Under the pieces are notes generated by a model. It was not told where the DNA came from and ran no database searches. It saw nothing but the letters and a program-made list of their open reading frames with translations. Positions 49,769 to 58,392 of a DNA stretch of 64,000 bases are shown here, piece by piece (the stretch's first letter is position 1; each line of letters begins with the position of its first letter). The translations under genes and the position numbers were made by a program. Source of the DNA: JAKIYB01 sp964590255 (GTDB taxonomy: Bacteria; Armatimonadota; Hebobacteria; CAIYQO01); NCBI GenBank assembly GCA_964590255.1, contig CAZPYA010000013.1, forward strand, positions 8,122 through 72,121, written 5' to 3'.

Positions 49769-50837
49769 GGGCTGCGTTCAACACGCGGTTTTCCGCCAGA
49801 AAATCGTCACACGCGCCGCAAGCCGGAAGGCGCCGCGCGCGGAACTGCTGCCGAAAGGACTCTGCCATCTCACCCAGGAATATCTCGCGAAACGACGCGA
49901 AGAGGATATTGCCCAGTGGTGGTATGCGCCCGCGCAGCATGCAGCAGGGGAGTATGTCGCCGTTCCACAGCACTAGCGCGTGCAGCCACGGCGCGAAGCA
50001 GAGATGATCGGCATAATAGCCGCGCGCATACGCCGAATTGGCCGCATGCCGCAGCTCCGGCTTCCCATCGCCGAAGGGGTAGACCAGGTGGCGGGCCGTG
50101 CTGTAGCCATATTCCGCGCGTAGCGCTGCCACCGCCGGAGCGATGACATCGTTGTATTCCTGCAACTGCCACGGCAACAGGCGGTTCTCGGTCGTCGATT
50201 TCTCGTCGACCGGAAAGACCGCCACCTCGTCGACACCGCTGCCGTGGGCCAGCGCCAGCAGTTCGGGGTATGCCTGGTAGTTCGCGCGGGCAAGCACCAT
50301 ATTCAACCGGATGTTCACCTTCGCCTTCAGTGCCTTGCGCGCGCGGTGCAGGTGACGGATGCCAGCGATGGTGCGTTTGAAGGCACCCTTTACGCCGCGA
50401 AGCGGATCGTGCAGTGCCGGTTCGGGGCCATCCAGCGACACCGTCACCGTGCGCAAGCCCGCCGACAGCAGCGCCGTTGCCAGTTCGGCGGTGACCCGCG
50501 TACCATTGGTGGTTAGTGATGTTTTCATGCCCAGGCCCGCGGCATGGGTGATCAGGGGTACGAGGTCGTCGCGCAGCGTGCATTCCCCGCCGGAAAAATG
50601 CACCTTGCGGCAGTCCATTTGCGCCAAGTCGTCAAGGAGGCGTATCACATCGTCGGTGGTCAGCGCGTCCGGTTCGTGTAATTGCCAGATGCGGCAGAAG
50701 ACGCAGCGCAGATTGCAACGAGCGGTGAGCTTAATTTTCGCCTCGCGGATGTGCTGCGCCGGCGCCCCCGCGGTCACGCAGTCGCGAAGTTCAGCACACA
50801 GCGCCGGATCTTCGATCAGTGCGGCGGGGTCATACAT
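49743..50837 (-). CDS. Radical SAM protein with SPASM-like C-terminal cysteines
   Basis: A 364-residue radical SAM enzyme. The [4Fe-4S] motif CxxxCxxC is C41, C45 and C48 in ARCNLRCVFCRIW, followed by the GGE-type SAM motif HFSGGECTL. The C-terminus carries CFAPW, CCMLR and CGACDD, as in SPASM/twitch domains that hold auxiliary clusters in peptide- and protein-modifying enzymes. The reaction is unknown. The ATG at 50837 lies 4 bases after the stop codon of the upstream membrane protein gene, so they form an operon. Its 3' end overlaps the end of the convergent glycosyltransferase gene by 26 bases. Confidence 0.82.
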   Translation of the reverse strand: MYDPAALIEDPALCAELRDCVTAGAPAQHIREAKIKLTARCNLRCVFCRIWQLHEPDALTTDDVIRLLDDLAQMDCRKVHFSGGECTLRDDLVPLITHAAGLGMKTSLTTNGTRVTAELATALLSAGLRTVTVSLDGPEPALHDPLRGVKGAFKRTIAGIRHLHRARKALKAKVNIRLNMVLARANYQAYPELLALAHGSGVDEVAVFPVDEKSTTENRLLPWQLQEYNDVIAPAVAALRAEYGYSTARHLVYPFGDGKPELRHAANSAYARGYYADHLCFAPWLHALVLWNGDILPCCMLRGRIPPLGNILFASFREIFLGEMAESFRQQFRARRLPACGACDDFLAENRVLNAALTEPATQR

Positions 50838-50841
50838 GTGG

Positions 50842-51723
50842 TTACGCCGCCGGCGTGGCGCCCGGGGCGCGACAGGTCTGTAGTTGTGAATAGACGTAAA
50901 TGAACATCCCCAGCAGCGCATCGCCGCTGGCCAGATTGGTCTCGCCGGTCACATTACTGCCATACCGGCCGGTATGTTTTTCCTGCATGCCGGTGACGCC
51001 GATAATGCGCACGATGCCGTCGCGCACCTGCACCCGGCGCACCTGCACGCCGTTCAGCGCGCAGGGCAGCAGCGTTTGCTGTAATTGCGGCCAGTTCGGG
51101 TAGGATTCAGGCGCGATACGCAGCACCAGCGTAATCTCCTCATCAATCCGTTCGCGCACCTTCGTGTATTTCCGCTTCTGCTTTTCCTTGCAATTGATCG
51201 TCTGCTCGATTTTTACCTTGAAATTAGTGGCGTCGCACAGGCTGCCTTTGGCATTGAACCAGGTGTCGACATATTTCTTCTGCCGGAAGCTGGAGAATGT
51301 GCCACCGCTCTGGTTCACCAGTTGCCCGTGCTTCTGATACGGATCGAAGCTGATGTGCACGGCGCATTTTGCCTTGCGCGATATATCCTGACCGATGACG
51401 GAGAAGAAGCGCAGGGCCAGTTCGACGCGCCGGTTTTCCATGTCCTCTTTCGCCCACTTCGCGCGTTTCACCCCCCAGATAATCAGCATCACCAGGCAGG
51501 GGAGGGTGATGAAACATGCCAGCAATATCGCCAACGTGGGTTGCTCAATAATGAAGAGGACGATCATCAGTGCGACGCTGACACCAAATCCCGCGCCCCA
51601 GCGTCCCATGAACGTGTTGCAGGTGGCCAACTCGCTTTCAACATACTTATCGTAAGACTGCAGGCGCCGCAGTTCCAGGATTACGCTGTCCAGTGGTCCG
51701 AAGAGATTGGCTGGTTGTGCCAT
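50842..51723 (-). CDS. Membrane protein with cytosolic C-terminal domain, unknown family
   Basis: A 293-residue protein with an N-terminal amphipathic segment, two adjacent membrane helices (about residues 46-64 and 66-87) joined by a short turn, and a large soluble domain of about 200 residues rich in Lys, Arg, Thr and Ile, with a beta-strand-like end part (VQVRRVQVRDGIVRIIGV). I recognise no family. The ATG at 51723 follows GGGGGAG, which makes the start sound; the longer frame upstream is antisense to the GT4 gene. It is transcribed together with the radical SAM gene that follows. Confidence 0.72.
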   Translation of the reverse strand: MAQPANLFGPLDSVILELRRLQSYDKYVESELATCNTFMGRWGAGFGVSVALMIVLFIIEQPTLAILLACFITLPCLVMLIIWGVKRAKWAKEDMENRRVELALRFFSVIGQDISRKAKCAVHISFDPYQKHGQLVNQSGGTFSSFRQKKYVDTWFNAKGSLCDATNFKVKIEQTINCKEKQKRKYTKVRERIDEEITLVLRIAPESYPNWPQLQQTLLPCALNGVQVRRVQVRDGIVRIIGVTGMQEKHTGRYGSNVTGETNLASGDALLGMFIYVYSQLQTCRAPGATPAA

Positions 51724-51802
51724 ATCGACTCCCCCTCGCAAAGCTAAAGTAAGTGTAATCGCTCCCGTCGCTTTCTGCAAGGGAATGCCGGGAATCGCCG
51801 GG

Positions 51803-51813
51803 TATGATACAAT
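51803..51813 (+). promoter_or_regulatory. -10 box(es) of the first GT4 gene
   Basis: TATGAT (51803-51808) overlaps TACAAT (51808-51813) in GGTATGATACAAT; the ATG at 51820 follows after 12 or 6 bases. A leaderless or near-leaderless mRNA is expected. Confidence 0.45.
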
Positions 51814-51819
51814 GACGGC

Positions 51820-53028
51820 ATGCCCAGCCGGCCATCCGTGCTCTATTGCTGCTACGATCCCATCCCTTCGCCGAAGGGCGCTGGCACGCACATACGTTAT
51901 TTCGTCGAGGCGCTGGCGGAGCGTTTTGCTGTCACGCTGCTGAGCATTGACCGCGAAGCGCGCGACGACACGGTGTTCGGTGCGCGTCACCGGGTGATCG
52001 GCCTGCCGCAAGAACACTTCCTCGACCGCGCGCTGGCGTACCGAGACGCCGTGTGGGATCTACTGGAAGTGGAAGCGTTCGACATCGTGCATTTCCGCAC
52101 CATGTGGGCGGCCGTGCCCGTCGCCAAAGAAAAATCCCGCCGGTGTTTCCGCGCGGTCTGCGAAGTCAATGCCGTTGACAGCATCGAGCTGAAATACCAT
52201 TATCCCGCGTTGCGCGCCGCGCCGGAGGCGCTAGCGAAGCTGCGCACACAGGAAGACACGGGATTCGCCACGGCGGACCTGCTGGTGACGCCGTCACAGG
52301 TGACGCGGCGCTACCTGCTGCGCCGTGGGGTGGGGGACGAGCGGATCGTCGTCATCCCCAACGGCGTGGATACCACGCGCTTCACGCCGGCACGTACCGA
52401 GCCGCATGACGGCGTCACGCTGCTCTACCTCGGCACCCAGGCGCCCTGGCAGGGACTGGATATCTTGCTGCAGGCGGTGCAAAAGCTGGGGTCGGCCTAT
52501 CCCCTCCGGCTGCGACTGCTGTGCCCGGCGACTCGTAAATGGAGCCAGCCGCTACGCAGGTTGATACGGAAATTCAAGCTGGCGGAAGTGGTCGAGGAAC
52601 TGCCAGCCGTGCCACATGAGGAGGTGGCGGCATTCATCCGGCGGGCAGATATCTGCATCGCCCCGCTGGCACCCACCGAGCGCAATCTTGTGCAGGGATG
52701 TCATCCCATCAAGCTGCTGGAATATATGGCCTGTGGCACCGCGATCGTCGCCGCGGATCTGCCGGTGGTGCGCGAAATCATCGATGACGAAGACACGGGC
52801 TTGCTCTTCAAGGTCAGCAAGCCATCGCGGCTGGCTGACTGCTTGGCGCGGTTGATTGACGACAGCGACCTGCGCGTGCGGTTAGGCGCGCGCGCTGCGC
52901 AGGTGGCGCGGGAACGCTTCACCTGGGGCATGGCGCAACACTCCCTGCTTACCGCTTACGCGCGCCTGCTGGCCAGCACCTCTTCATACAGCGACAGCAG
53001 TTGTGTCAACTCCTGCTCGGGCGCGTGA
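51820..53028 (+). CDS. GT4-family glycosyltransferase (first of two)
   Basis: A 402-residue GT-B glycosyltransferase of family 4. Landmarks are the N-terminal PSPKGAGTHIRYFVEAL, IVVIPNGVDTTRF in the middle, LYLGTQAPWQG, and the C-terminal donor-binding KLLEYMACGTAIVAADLPVVREII with the E-x7-E spacing (KLLEYMACGTA, then VVREI). It transfers a sugar from a nucleotide donor to an unknown acceptor, perhaps an envelope polysaccharide. The last 19 residues (STSSYSDSSCVNSC) look unlike the family and are encoded within a 73-base tail-to-tail overlap with the second GT4 gene. No Shine-Dalgarno site precedes the ATG. Confidence 0.88.
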   Translation: MPSRPSVLYCCYDPIPSPKGAGTHIRYFVEALAERFAVTLLSIDREARDDTVFGARHRVIGLPQEHFLDRALAYRDAVWDLLEVEAFDIVHFRTMWAAVPVAKEKSRRCFRAVCEVNAVDSIELKYHYPALRAAPEALAKLRTQEDTGFATADLLVTPSQVTRRYLLRRGVGDERIVVIPNGVDTTRFTPARTEPHDGVTLLYLGTQAPWQGLDILLQAVQKLGSAYPLRLRLLCPATRKWSQPLRRLIRKFKLAEVVEELPAVPHEEVAAFIRRADICIAPLAPTERNLVQGCHPIKLLEYMACGTAIVAADLPVVREIIDDEDTGLLFKVSKPSRLADCLARLIDDSDLRVRLGARAAQVARERFTWGMAQHSLLTAYARLLASTSSYSDSSCVNSCSGA

Positions 53029-54122
53029 TGCGCTTCCACGTGCGCGCGGGCACGTTGTCCTATCTCTTCACGATACCGAGCGCCCGCATCGAGCAATTCC
53101 ACGCAGGCTTCACCCAGCCGCGGCAGATCGTGGATGTCGACGAGGAAGCCGGTCTCACCGTGGGTCACCAGATCGCGGATGCCGCCGGCGTTGCTGGCCA
53201 GCACCGGCCGCGCGCAGGCCATCGCCTCCAGTATGCTGTTTGGCATGCCGTCCCATAACGACGGTGATAGCACGATATCCATCAGGTTGTAGTAGCGTAC
53301 CAGCTCCTCGCGGTCGCGGATGTAGTCCACCACGTGCAAGTCGTCGCGCAGGGTGGGATACTGGCGCAGGTAGCGCTTCAAAAAATTGGCGTCTTCCCCG
53401 CGCATGCCGCCCACCAGCAGCAGCTTGACCGGCACCTGCTCGTGTACCTGCCGGAAGGCGTCCAGCACGTAGGCGGTGCCTTTCTTGACGCGCAACTCGC
53501 CCACGAAGCCGAGGATCGCCTGGCCGTCGCGATGCTGCAGCGCCTTCAGAATCCGCACATCCTTTGGCTGTGGCTGGAAACAGGCCGCATCAACCGCGTT
53601 TGGTGTATACTGCACATCGGTACGCGCGGACAGCGCCGTGCATTTTGCTGCCAGCTCGCGGCTGACACAGCCGATGCCGCCCGTCCGGCGCAGCGTCCAG
53701 TGCAGTAAGGCGAACTGGTCGCCGCGGAAGGCCCCGCGGTCCACATCGTTGCCGCGAATGCTCACATAGGACGCGGTGTTAACGCGCGTGGCGAAGTAAG
53801 TGGCGAGGTAGCCGGCGGGCACGGCGAAATGCCCGTGGATAAGGTCGAACTGCACGCGGTCGTGCAGGTATTGCAGCACGTTCTCCGCCAGTTGCAGCGT
53901 CAGGTCGATGGAGTCCATCGGCCCCAGGCGATACACCATCACCTCGCCTTCGCGTGTGCTGTCCACCGCGCCGGGATCGGCGTCGGCGGCGATATTCACC
54001 ACGTGTATCAGGTGCCCGCGTCCGGCGATGCCGTTGGCCAGCCGGTATGCGGATGCGCCCAGGCCACCGGCCTGGGGCGGGTAGCGATCGGTGATGAGCA
54101 GGAAACGACGCGCAGTTGTCAT
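52956..54122 (-). CDS. GT4-family glycosyltransferase (second of two)
   Basis: A 388-residue GT-B glycosyltransferase. The first 15 residues lead into RYPPQAGGLGASAYRLANG, and later LGFVGELRVKKGTAYVLDAF, then SPSLWDGMPNSILEAMACARPVLAS (split: SPSLWDGMPN, SILEAMACARPVLAS) with the E-x7-E motif of family 4. The acceptor is unknown. I chose the ATG at 54122 (MTTARRFLLITDRY); the longer frame upstream runs through the tRNA gene. No Shine-Dalgarno site precedes it. Its 3' end overlaps that of the first GT4 gene by 73 bases. Confidence 0.87.
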   Translation of the reverse strand: MTTARRFLLITDRYPPQAGGLGASAYRLANGIAGRGHLIHVVNIAADADPGAVDSTREGEVMVYRLGPMDSIDLTLQLAENVLQYLHDRVQFDLIHGHFAVPAGYLATYFATRVNTASYVSIRGNDVDRGAFRGDQFALLHWTLRRTGGIGCVSRELAAKCTALSARTDVQYTPNAVDAACFQPQPKDVRILKALQHRDGQAILGFVGELRVKKGTAYVLDAFRQVHEQVPVKLLLVGGMRGEDANFLKRYLRQYPTLRDDLHVVDYIRDREELVRYYNLMDIVLSPSLWDGMPNSILEAMACARPVLASNAGGIRDLVTHGETGFLVDIHDLPRLGEACVELLDAGARYREEIGQRARAHVEAHHAPEQELTQLLSLYEEVLASRRA

Positions 54123-54206
54123 AACGAGGTAATCATTTCGACATCTCACTCCGGTATCCTTGCGATACTCGGGTTGCTGGTGTCCTCTCCGGCAACCGCG
54201 GTGACC

Positions 54207-54241
54207 AAATAAAATACCGGACCATGCGAAGCACGGTCCGG
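54207..54241 (-). terminator. Rho-independent terminator of tRNA-Arg
   Basis: Read on the minus strand, CCGGACC...GGTCCGG (54241-54235 with 54223-54217), with an inner TGC/GCA pair, is followed by TATTTTATTT. It starts 7 bases past the CCA end of the tRNA. Confidence 0.82.
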
Positions 54242-54247
54242 CGAAGA

Positions 54248-54322
54248 TGGTACCCCCGACAGGATTCGAACCTGTGATGCAGGCTCCGGAGGCCTGTGCC
54301 TTATCCACTTGGCCACGGGGGC
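54248..54322 (-). tRNA. tRNA-Arg (anticodon CCG)
   Basis: On the minus strand the 75-base sequence folds as a cloverleaf. The acceptor stem is GCCCCCG/CGGGGGT (with a G-U closing pair), the anticodon arm CAGGC-CTCCGGA-GCCTG gives anticodon CCG for codon CGG, and the T arm is ACAGG-TTCGAAT-CCTGT. The CCA end is encoded (TGG at 54248-54250 on the plus strand). A good terminator follows. Confidence 0.95.
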
Positions 54323-54381
54323 GCGAGTCATATCTTATGGAATGTTGAATGTATCTGTCAAGGTGTGGCAGGCTGGAACGT

Positions 54382-54387
54382 TACAAT
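54382..54387 (+). promoter_or_regulatory. -10 box of the GH57 gene
   Basis: TACAAT in GTTACAATAAC, 33 bases before the ATG at 54420, with a GAGGT site in the leader. Confidence 0.5.
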
Positions 54388-54419
54388 AACGGCGGTTATT
54401 TACCCGATGAGGTATCGTC

Positions 54420-56414
54420 ATGACGAAAACACCCTGTATCTTCGTCTTTCATAATCATCAGCCGGTCGGCAATTTTCCCTGGGTCACCGAGGAGTGCTAC
54501 CAGACGGCGTACGAGCCATTTTTGACCGTGCTGGAGCGCCATCCGCGCGTGCGGGTGGGCCTGCATTTCACCGGGCCACTCCTCGCCTGGCTACGGGCGG
54601 AGCGGCCAGAGTATCTGGCGCGTGTGCGCGCGTTGGTCGACGCAGGGCAGGTAGAAATACTTGGCGGCGGCATATTTGAGCCAATCCTCCCGGTGATCCC
54701 GGAACGCGACCGCCGGGGACAGTTGATATTGCTCAGCCAGTGGGTGGAGGAGACCTTCGGGCACACGCCCTCAGGCGCCTGGCTCGCGGAACGCGTGTGG
54801 GAGCCGTCGCTGCCGCCATCGCTGCAGGCTGCCGGCATCGACTACGTGCTCCTGGATGACGAAGTCTTTCATCGCCAGGGCTTCACGCCGTTGCAGACGT
54901 GCCGTACCTTCATCACCGAGGAGGATGGCGCCACCGTGCGCGTGCTGCCCATCAGCCGCCGACTGCGCTATACCATCCCTGAAAAACCGGTGGCTGACGT
55001 GCTGCGCATCCTGCGTGCGATGGCCGCCGAAGGCGCCGAGGTCATCATCTACGCGGAGGATGGCGAGCGCTTCGGCAACTGGCCGGGCACGCAGGCATAC
55101 CTGTATGGCAAAGAGCACTATCTGGAACAGTTGATGACGGCTATCGAAACGGCGGACGAGTTGGAGTGCGTGCTGCCCGGCGACTACGTGCGCGCCCACG
55201 CCCCGCGCGAACGCGTATACCTGCCACCAACGAGCTACCAGGAGATGCTGGAATGGTCCGGCGGTTTCTGGCGCAATTTCCTCACCCGCTACCGCGAAAG
55301 CAACCTGATGCATAAGAAAATGTGCCAGGTCAGCCGCTGGGTGGCACAAGCAGAGGACGATGGCCATGACGTGACGGCGGCTCGACATGACCTGTATGCC
55401 GCCCAATGCAACTGTGCGTATTGGTACGGCGCGTTCGGTGGGCTATATCTGCCGCATCTGCGCCGTGCCGTCTACCAGCATCTGCTGCGCGCGGAAGCGG
55501 CCGTCGCGCCGGTACTGCCACCCGAAACCCGCCCGCCGCTACAGGTGACGGATCACGATGCCGATGGCCGCGCGGAGCTGTTCTTGCGTGCCGAATCGCT
55601 CTCCGTGGGCATTGCGCCGGCGCAAGGCGGAGGCATTTTCGCCCTGGAGCATCTGGAACTGGCGCACAACTTTCTAAATACCATGGCGCGCTACCCACTG
55701 CACAAAGACACCATCCCGGACGGCGTGATATTACCTGTCGACTGGCACCCCCGCTTCAGTTGCCTCGATCATCTGTTGTCGCCGGCGACGACGGTGGAGG
55801 ACATGCCGCGAAATAGCTTCGGCGAACTGGGCGATTTCGTGCTGGGCGCGTATGAGTGCATCCATGCCGAAGACGACATGGTGACGCTGCGGCGCGACGG
55901 CCATTTCTGGGATGGCCCCGCGTTCGTACCGCTGCGCATCGACAAGCGCTTTCGCATCGAAGATGGACGGTTGTGCGTGGAGTATACGCTCACGAACACG
56001 ACGGATCAGACGCGGTCGCTGCGGTTCGCGGTCGAGATGCAGGTGCAGTTGACCGCGGGTGACGTCTCCGGGCGTCAGCTCACGGTGCCGAAAGGGCGGC
56101 GGAGCAAGCGCGTGCGGCTGGAAGCGGTCACCGCGCTGCCTGCCATCGCGGAAGCCACATTTCGCGATGAGTGGCTGGGCGGAGCACTCACCTGCCGCGT
56201 GACGCCGGCAACCGCTATGTGGATCTACCCCATTCAGACGCCGTTGTGTGCATTGGACGGCCTCGAATGGGTATACCAGAGCACAGTGTCGCTGCCGGTC
56301 TGGCAGTTAACCCTTGGCTCCGGCGAGAGCTGGTCAGCGCACATTACGCTTGATGTCGCAAAAATTACACCGGCACCGGCATCAGCGGTACCGTTGGCTG
56401 GCATAACACGGTAA
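54420..56414 (+). CDS. GH57 family 4-alpha-glucanotransferase / alpha-amylase
   Basis: A 664-residue glycoside hydrolase of family 57, which cuts and transfers alpha-1,4-glucan chains (glycogen, starch or maltodextrin). The five GH57 motifs are visible: HNHQP (11-15), GGGIFEP (82-88), WLAERVWEP with the nucleophile E124, YAEDGERFG with the acid/base D214, and LPPTSYQEMLEW. The numbering agrees closely with the Thermococcus litoralis 4-alpha-glucanotransferase (E123, D214). The C-terminal half (DUF1925/1926-type beta domains) is complete. GAGGT precedes the ATG. The next gene encodes a galactose-1-phosphate uridylyltransferase, a plausible glucan-metabolism partner. Hydrolase versus transferase activity is inferred. 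Confidence 0.92.
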   Translation: MTKTPCIFVFHNHQPVGNFPWVTEECYQTAYEPFLTVLERHPRVRVGLHFTGPLLAWLRAERPEYLARVRALVDAGQVEILGGGIFEPILPVIPERDRRGQLILLSQWVEETFGHTPSGAWLAERVWEPSLPPSLQAAGIDYVLLDDEVFHRQGFTPLQTCRTFITEEDGATVRVLPISRRLRYTIPEKPVADVLRILRAMAAEGAEVIIYAEDGERFGNWPGTQAYLYGKEHYLEQLMTAIETADELECVLPGDYVRAHAPRERVYLPPTSYQEMLEWSGGFWRNFLTRYRESNLMHKKMCQVSRWVAQAEDDGHDVTAARHDLYAAQCNCAYWYGAFGGLYLPHLRRAVYQHLLRAEAAVAPVLPPETRPPLQVTDHDADGRAELFLRAESLSVGIAPAQGGGIFALEHLELAHNFLNTMARYPLHKDTIPDGVILPVDWHPRFSCLDHLLSPATTVEDMPRNSFGELGDFVLGAYECIHAEDDMVTLRRDGHFWDGPAFVPLRIDKRFRIEDGRLCVEYTLTNTTDQTRSLRFAVEMQVQLTAGDVSGRQLTVPKGRRSKRVRLEAVTALPAIAEATFRDEWLGGALTCRVTPATAMWIYPIQTPLCALDGLEWVYQSTVSLPVWQLTLGSGESWSAHITLDVAKITPAPASAVPLAGITR

Positions 56415-56455
56415 GGTTCCTCACATCGGCGTTCGTTATACCGCGGGGAATCTGG

Positions 56456-56461
56456 TATAGT
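56456..56461 (+). promoter_or_regulatory. -10 box of galT
   Basis: TATAGT in TGGTATAGTC, 48 bases before the ATG at 56510; AGGAG lies in the leader. Confidence 0.45.
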
Positions 56462-56509
56462 CAAGGAGTCCTGTCCGAAGCGCGGATTCACGGGAGCCAG
56501 GAGTAAAAG

Positions 56510-57559
56510 ATGCCTGAATTACGAAAAGACCCCATTACCCAGGAGTGGGTGATTATTGCGACCGAGCGGGCACGCCGCCCGTCGGACTTTACCCAATTAT
56601 CGGCGCAGGAGCCAGATAAACCGGATTATTCGCCCACCTGCCCATTCTGTCCGGGCAAGGAAGGCCTCACCCCGCCGGAGGTGCTGGCATTTCGCCACGG
56701 TACCGATAACAACATCGCTGACTGGTGGGTGCGCTGTGTGCCGAATAAATTCCCCGCGCTGGCCATTGAAGGCGGGCTGGATAAGCGCGGCCTCGGCATG
56801 TATGACATGATGCATGGCGTGGGCGCGCATGAGGTGATCGTGGAAACACCCCACCATAATGAAGACCCGTCGACCATGAGCGTTTTCCAGATGGCCGAAG
56901 TGATCTGGGCCTTTCGCGAGCGCTACCTCGACCTGCGGAAAGACTCACGCTTCAAATATATCCTTATCTTCCGCAACCACGGCAAAGTGGCCGGCGCATC
57001 GCTGGAGCACCCGCATTCGCAACTTATCGCCACCCCGATGATCCCCATCGACGTGGTGAACGAAATTCACGGCGCCGAGCGATACTACCATTATCACGAA
57101 CGCTGCATCTGGTGCGATATGGTGCATCATGAGCAGGAGCAGTCGGTGCGCGTGGTCAGCGAGACGGAGCATTTTCTGGCGTTTGAACCATTCGCCTCAA
57201 AATTTCCCTTTGAAACGTGGCTGATGCCGAAAAGCCATCAGGCTTGTTTCGCGTCGATGACTCGTGAGCGAGTGGAGGAGTTCGCCGGACTCGCGCGCGA
57301 TATCTTCGGCCGCATCGCTCGCTGTCTCAACAATCCACCGTATAACTTCGCCATCCATACCGCGCCCTTCGACCGAGAGGACTCGGAGGTGTTTCACTGG
57401 CATATGGTGATCATGCCGCGGTTGACCATCGCCGCCGGATTCGAAATGGGTACCGGCATCTATATTAACGTGACAACCCCGGAAGACGCTGCCCGCTACC
57501 TGGTGGAAGCCCGGGATACAGTAGTTGTCGCCCCCGCGAAGTTGGAAATCTCCGTATGA
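56510..57559 (+). CDS. galT: Galactose-1-phosphate uridylyltransferase
   Basis: A HIT-superfamily nucleotidyltransferase that exchanges UMP between UDP-glucose and a sugar 1-phosphate (Leloir pathway). The active-site HPH is at residues 167-169 in ASLEHPHSQL, with H169 as the nucleophile. A zinc CxxC (C44, C47 in CPFCPGKE) lies near the N-terminus. The 349-residue length is normal. Bacterial proteins of this subgroup sometimes act as ADP-glucose or UDP-sugar phosphorylases, so galactose specificity is not certain. AGGAG precedes the ATG. Its TGA overlaps the ATG of the LysM gene (ATGA). Confidence 0.9.
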   Translation: MPELRKDPITQEWVIIATERARRPSDFTQLSAQEPDKPDYSPTCPFCPGKEGLTPPEVLAFRHGTDNNIADWWVRCVPNKFPALAIEGGLDKRGLGMYDMMHGVGAHEVIVETPHHNEDPSTMSVFQMAEVIWAFRERYLDLRKDSRFKYILIFRNHGKVAGASLEHPHSQLIATPMIPIDVVNEIHGAERYYHYHERCIWCDMVHHEQEQSVRVVSETEHFLAFEPFASKFPFETWLMPKSHQACFASMTRERVEEFAGLARDIFGRIARCLNNPPYNFAIHTAPFDREDSEVFHWHMVIMPRLTIAAGFEMGTGIYINVTTPEDAARYLVEARDTVVVAPAKLEISV

Positions 57560-58392
57560 CCCAGGACTCGACACCTGTCTCCGGACATGATGACGCACCC
57601 GTTCTGCCGCCACTGCGCAGGCGGCCGTTACGGCGCAAAGTCGTCTATGCACCGTCGCATACGCGCCTCTGGGTCGTCTTCGTCTTCCTGGTCGTGTTCG
57701 CCGGCTGCGGGTGGCTCGTCTACCGCCACCTGACGCTGGCGCCCTACGCCATTACCCTTAACGGCACGCCGCTGTGCCTACTGGACACGCAGGAGAATGC
57801 CCGACAGGTGCTGCGCGCATTCAAGTCGCGCGTGGCCCCCGAGGCGCCCGAAGCGGTGGCGTTTCAGGAAGGCACGGTGGCGATCGTCCGTACCGGGCAC
57901 AGCGGCAGCAAGCTCTACAGCGTCGAAAAGGCGACGGAAGTGCTGGCCAACTCCCTGACTCCGCAAATCGTTGGGGCGGTGATCGTCGTGAATGGCCGAC
58001 CGCTGGTGCTGCTCGGCTCGAAGAAGGCGGCCTGGGAGGCAATATCGCTGATGCAGGAGGCCGCCGCGCGCGGCAAGCATGGCGTGCCCACTATCCGCGA
58101 GACGGTGCAGATTCGCGCCTACACCCAGGTGATTGGCGCTGAAGCGCCGTTGCCGGTGATGTCGCCGGCCCACGCGGCGCAGGAGTTGTCGCATCCTCCG
58201 CGACCGCAATACCATACCGTGAAGCGCGGCGAAAGTTTCTACGTCATCGCCATGCAGCACAACATTACCGTCGCGCAGGTGAAAGCGCTGAACCCGAAGG
58301 TGAACCCCGCCGCGCTGCAGCCCGGCGATAGCATCCGCCTGCCGGATAATCCGGCCCCTGTCACCATCGTCATGCGCATGCCCGAGGAGTAA
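57556..58392 (+). CDS. LysM-domain membrane protein
   Basis: A 278-residue protein with a basic cytosolic N-terminus (RRRPLRRKVVYAPSHTR), one membrane helix (about 38-57), an extracytoplasmic middle domain of about 150 residues without a recognised family, and a C-terminal LysM domain (about 213-260: YHTVKRGESFYVIAMQHNIT, VAQVKALNP, LQPGDSIRLPD). LysM binds peptidoglycan, so it probably anchors the envelope. The ATG at 57556 overlaps the galT stop by four bases (ATGA), indicating translational coupling with galT; the functional reason is not clear. A GGAGCGCG repeat relic follows the stop. Confidence 0.8.
   Translation: MTQDSTPVSGHDDAPVLPPLRRRPLRRKVVYAPSHTRLWVVFVFLVVFAGCGWLVYRHLTLAPYAITLNGTPLCLLDTQENARQVLRAFKSRVAPEAPEAVAFQEGTVAIVRTGHSGSKLYSVEKATEVLANSLTPQIVGAVIVVNGRPLVLLGSKKAAWEAISLMQEAAARGKHGVPTIRETVQIRAYTQVIGAEAPLPVMSPAHAAQELSHPPRPQYHTVKRGESFYVIAMQHNITVAQVKALNPKVNPAALQPGDSIRLPDNPAPVTIVMRMPEE

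Noticed and set aside
54248..54322. tRNA-Arg considered as an integration site for a genomic island
   Set aside because: No integrase gene and no direct repeat of the tRNA 3' end are found on either side; the neighbours look like ordinary chromosomal genes.
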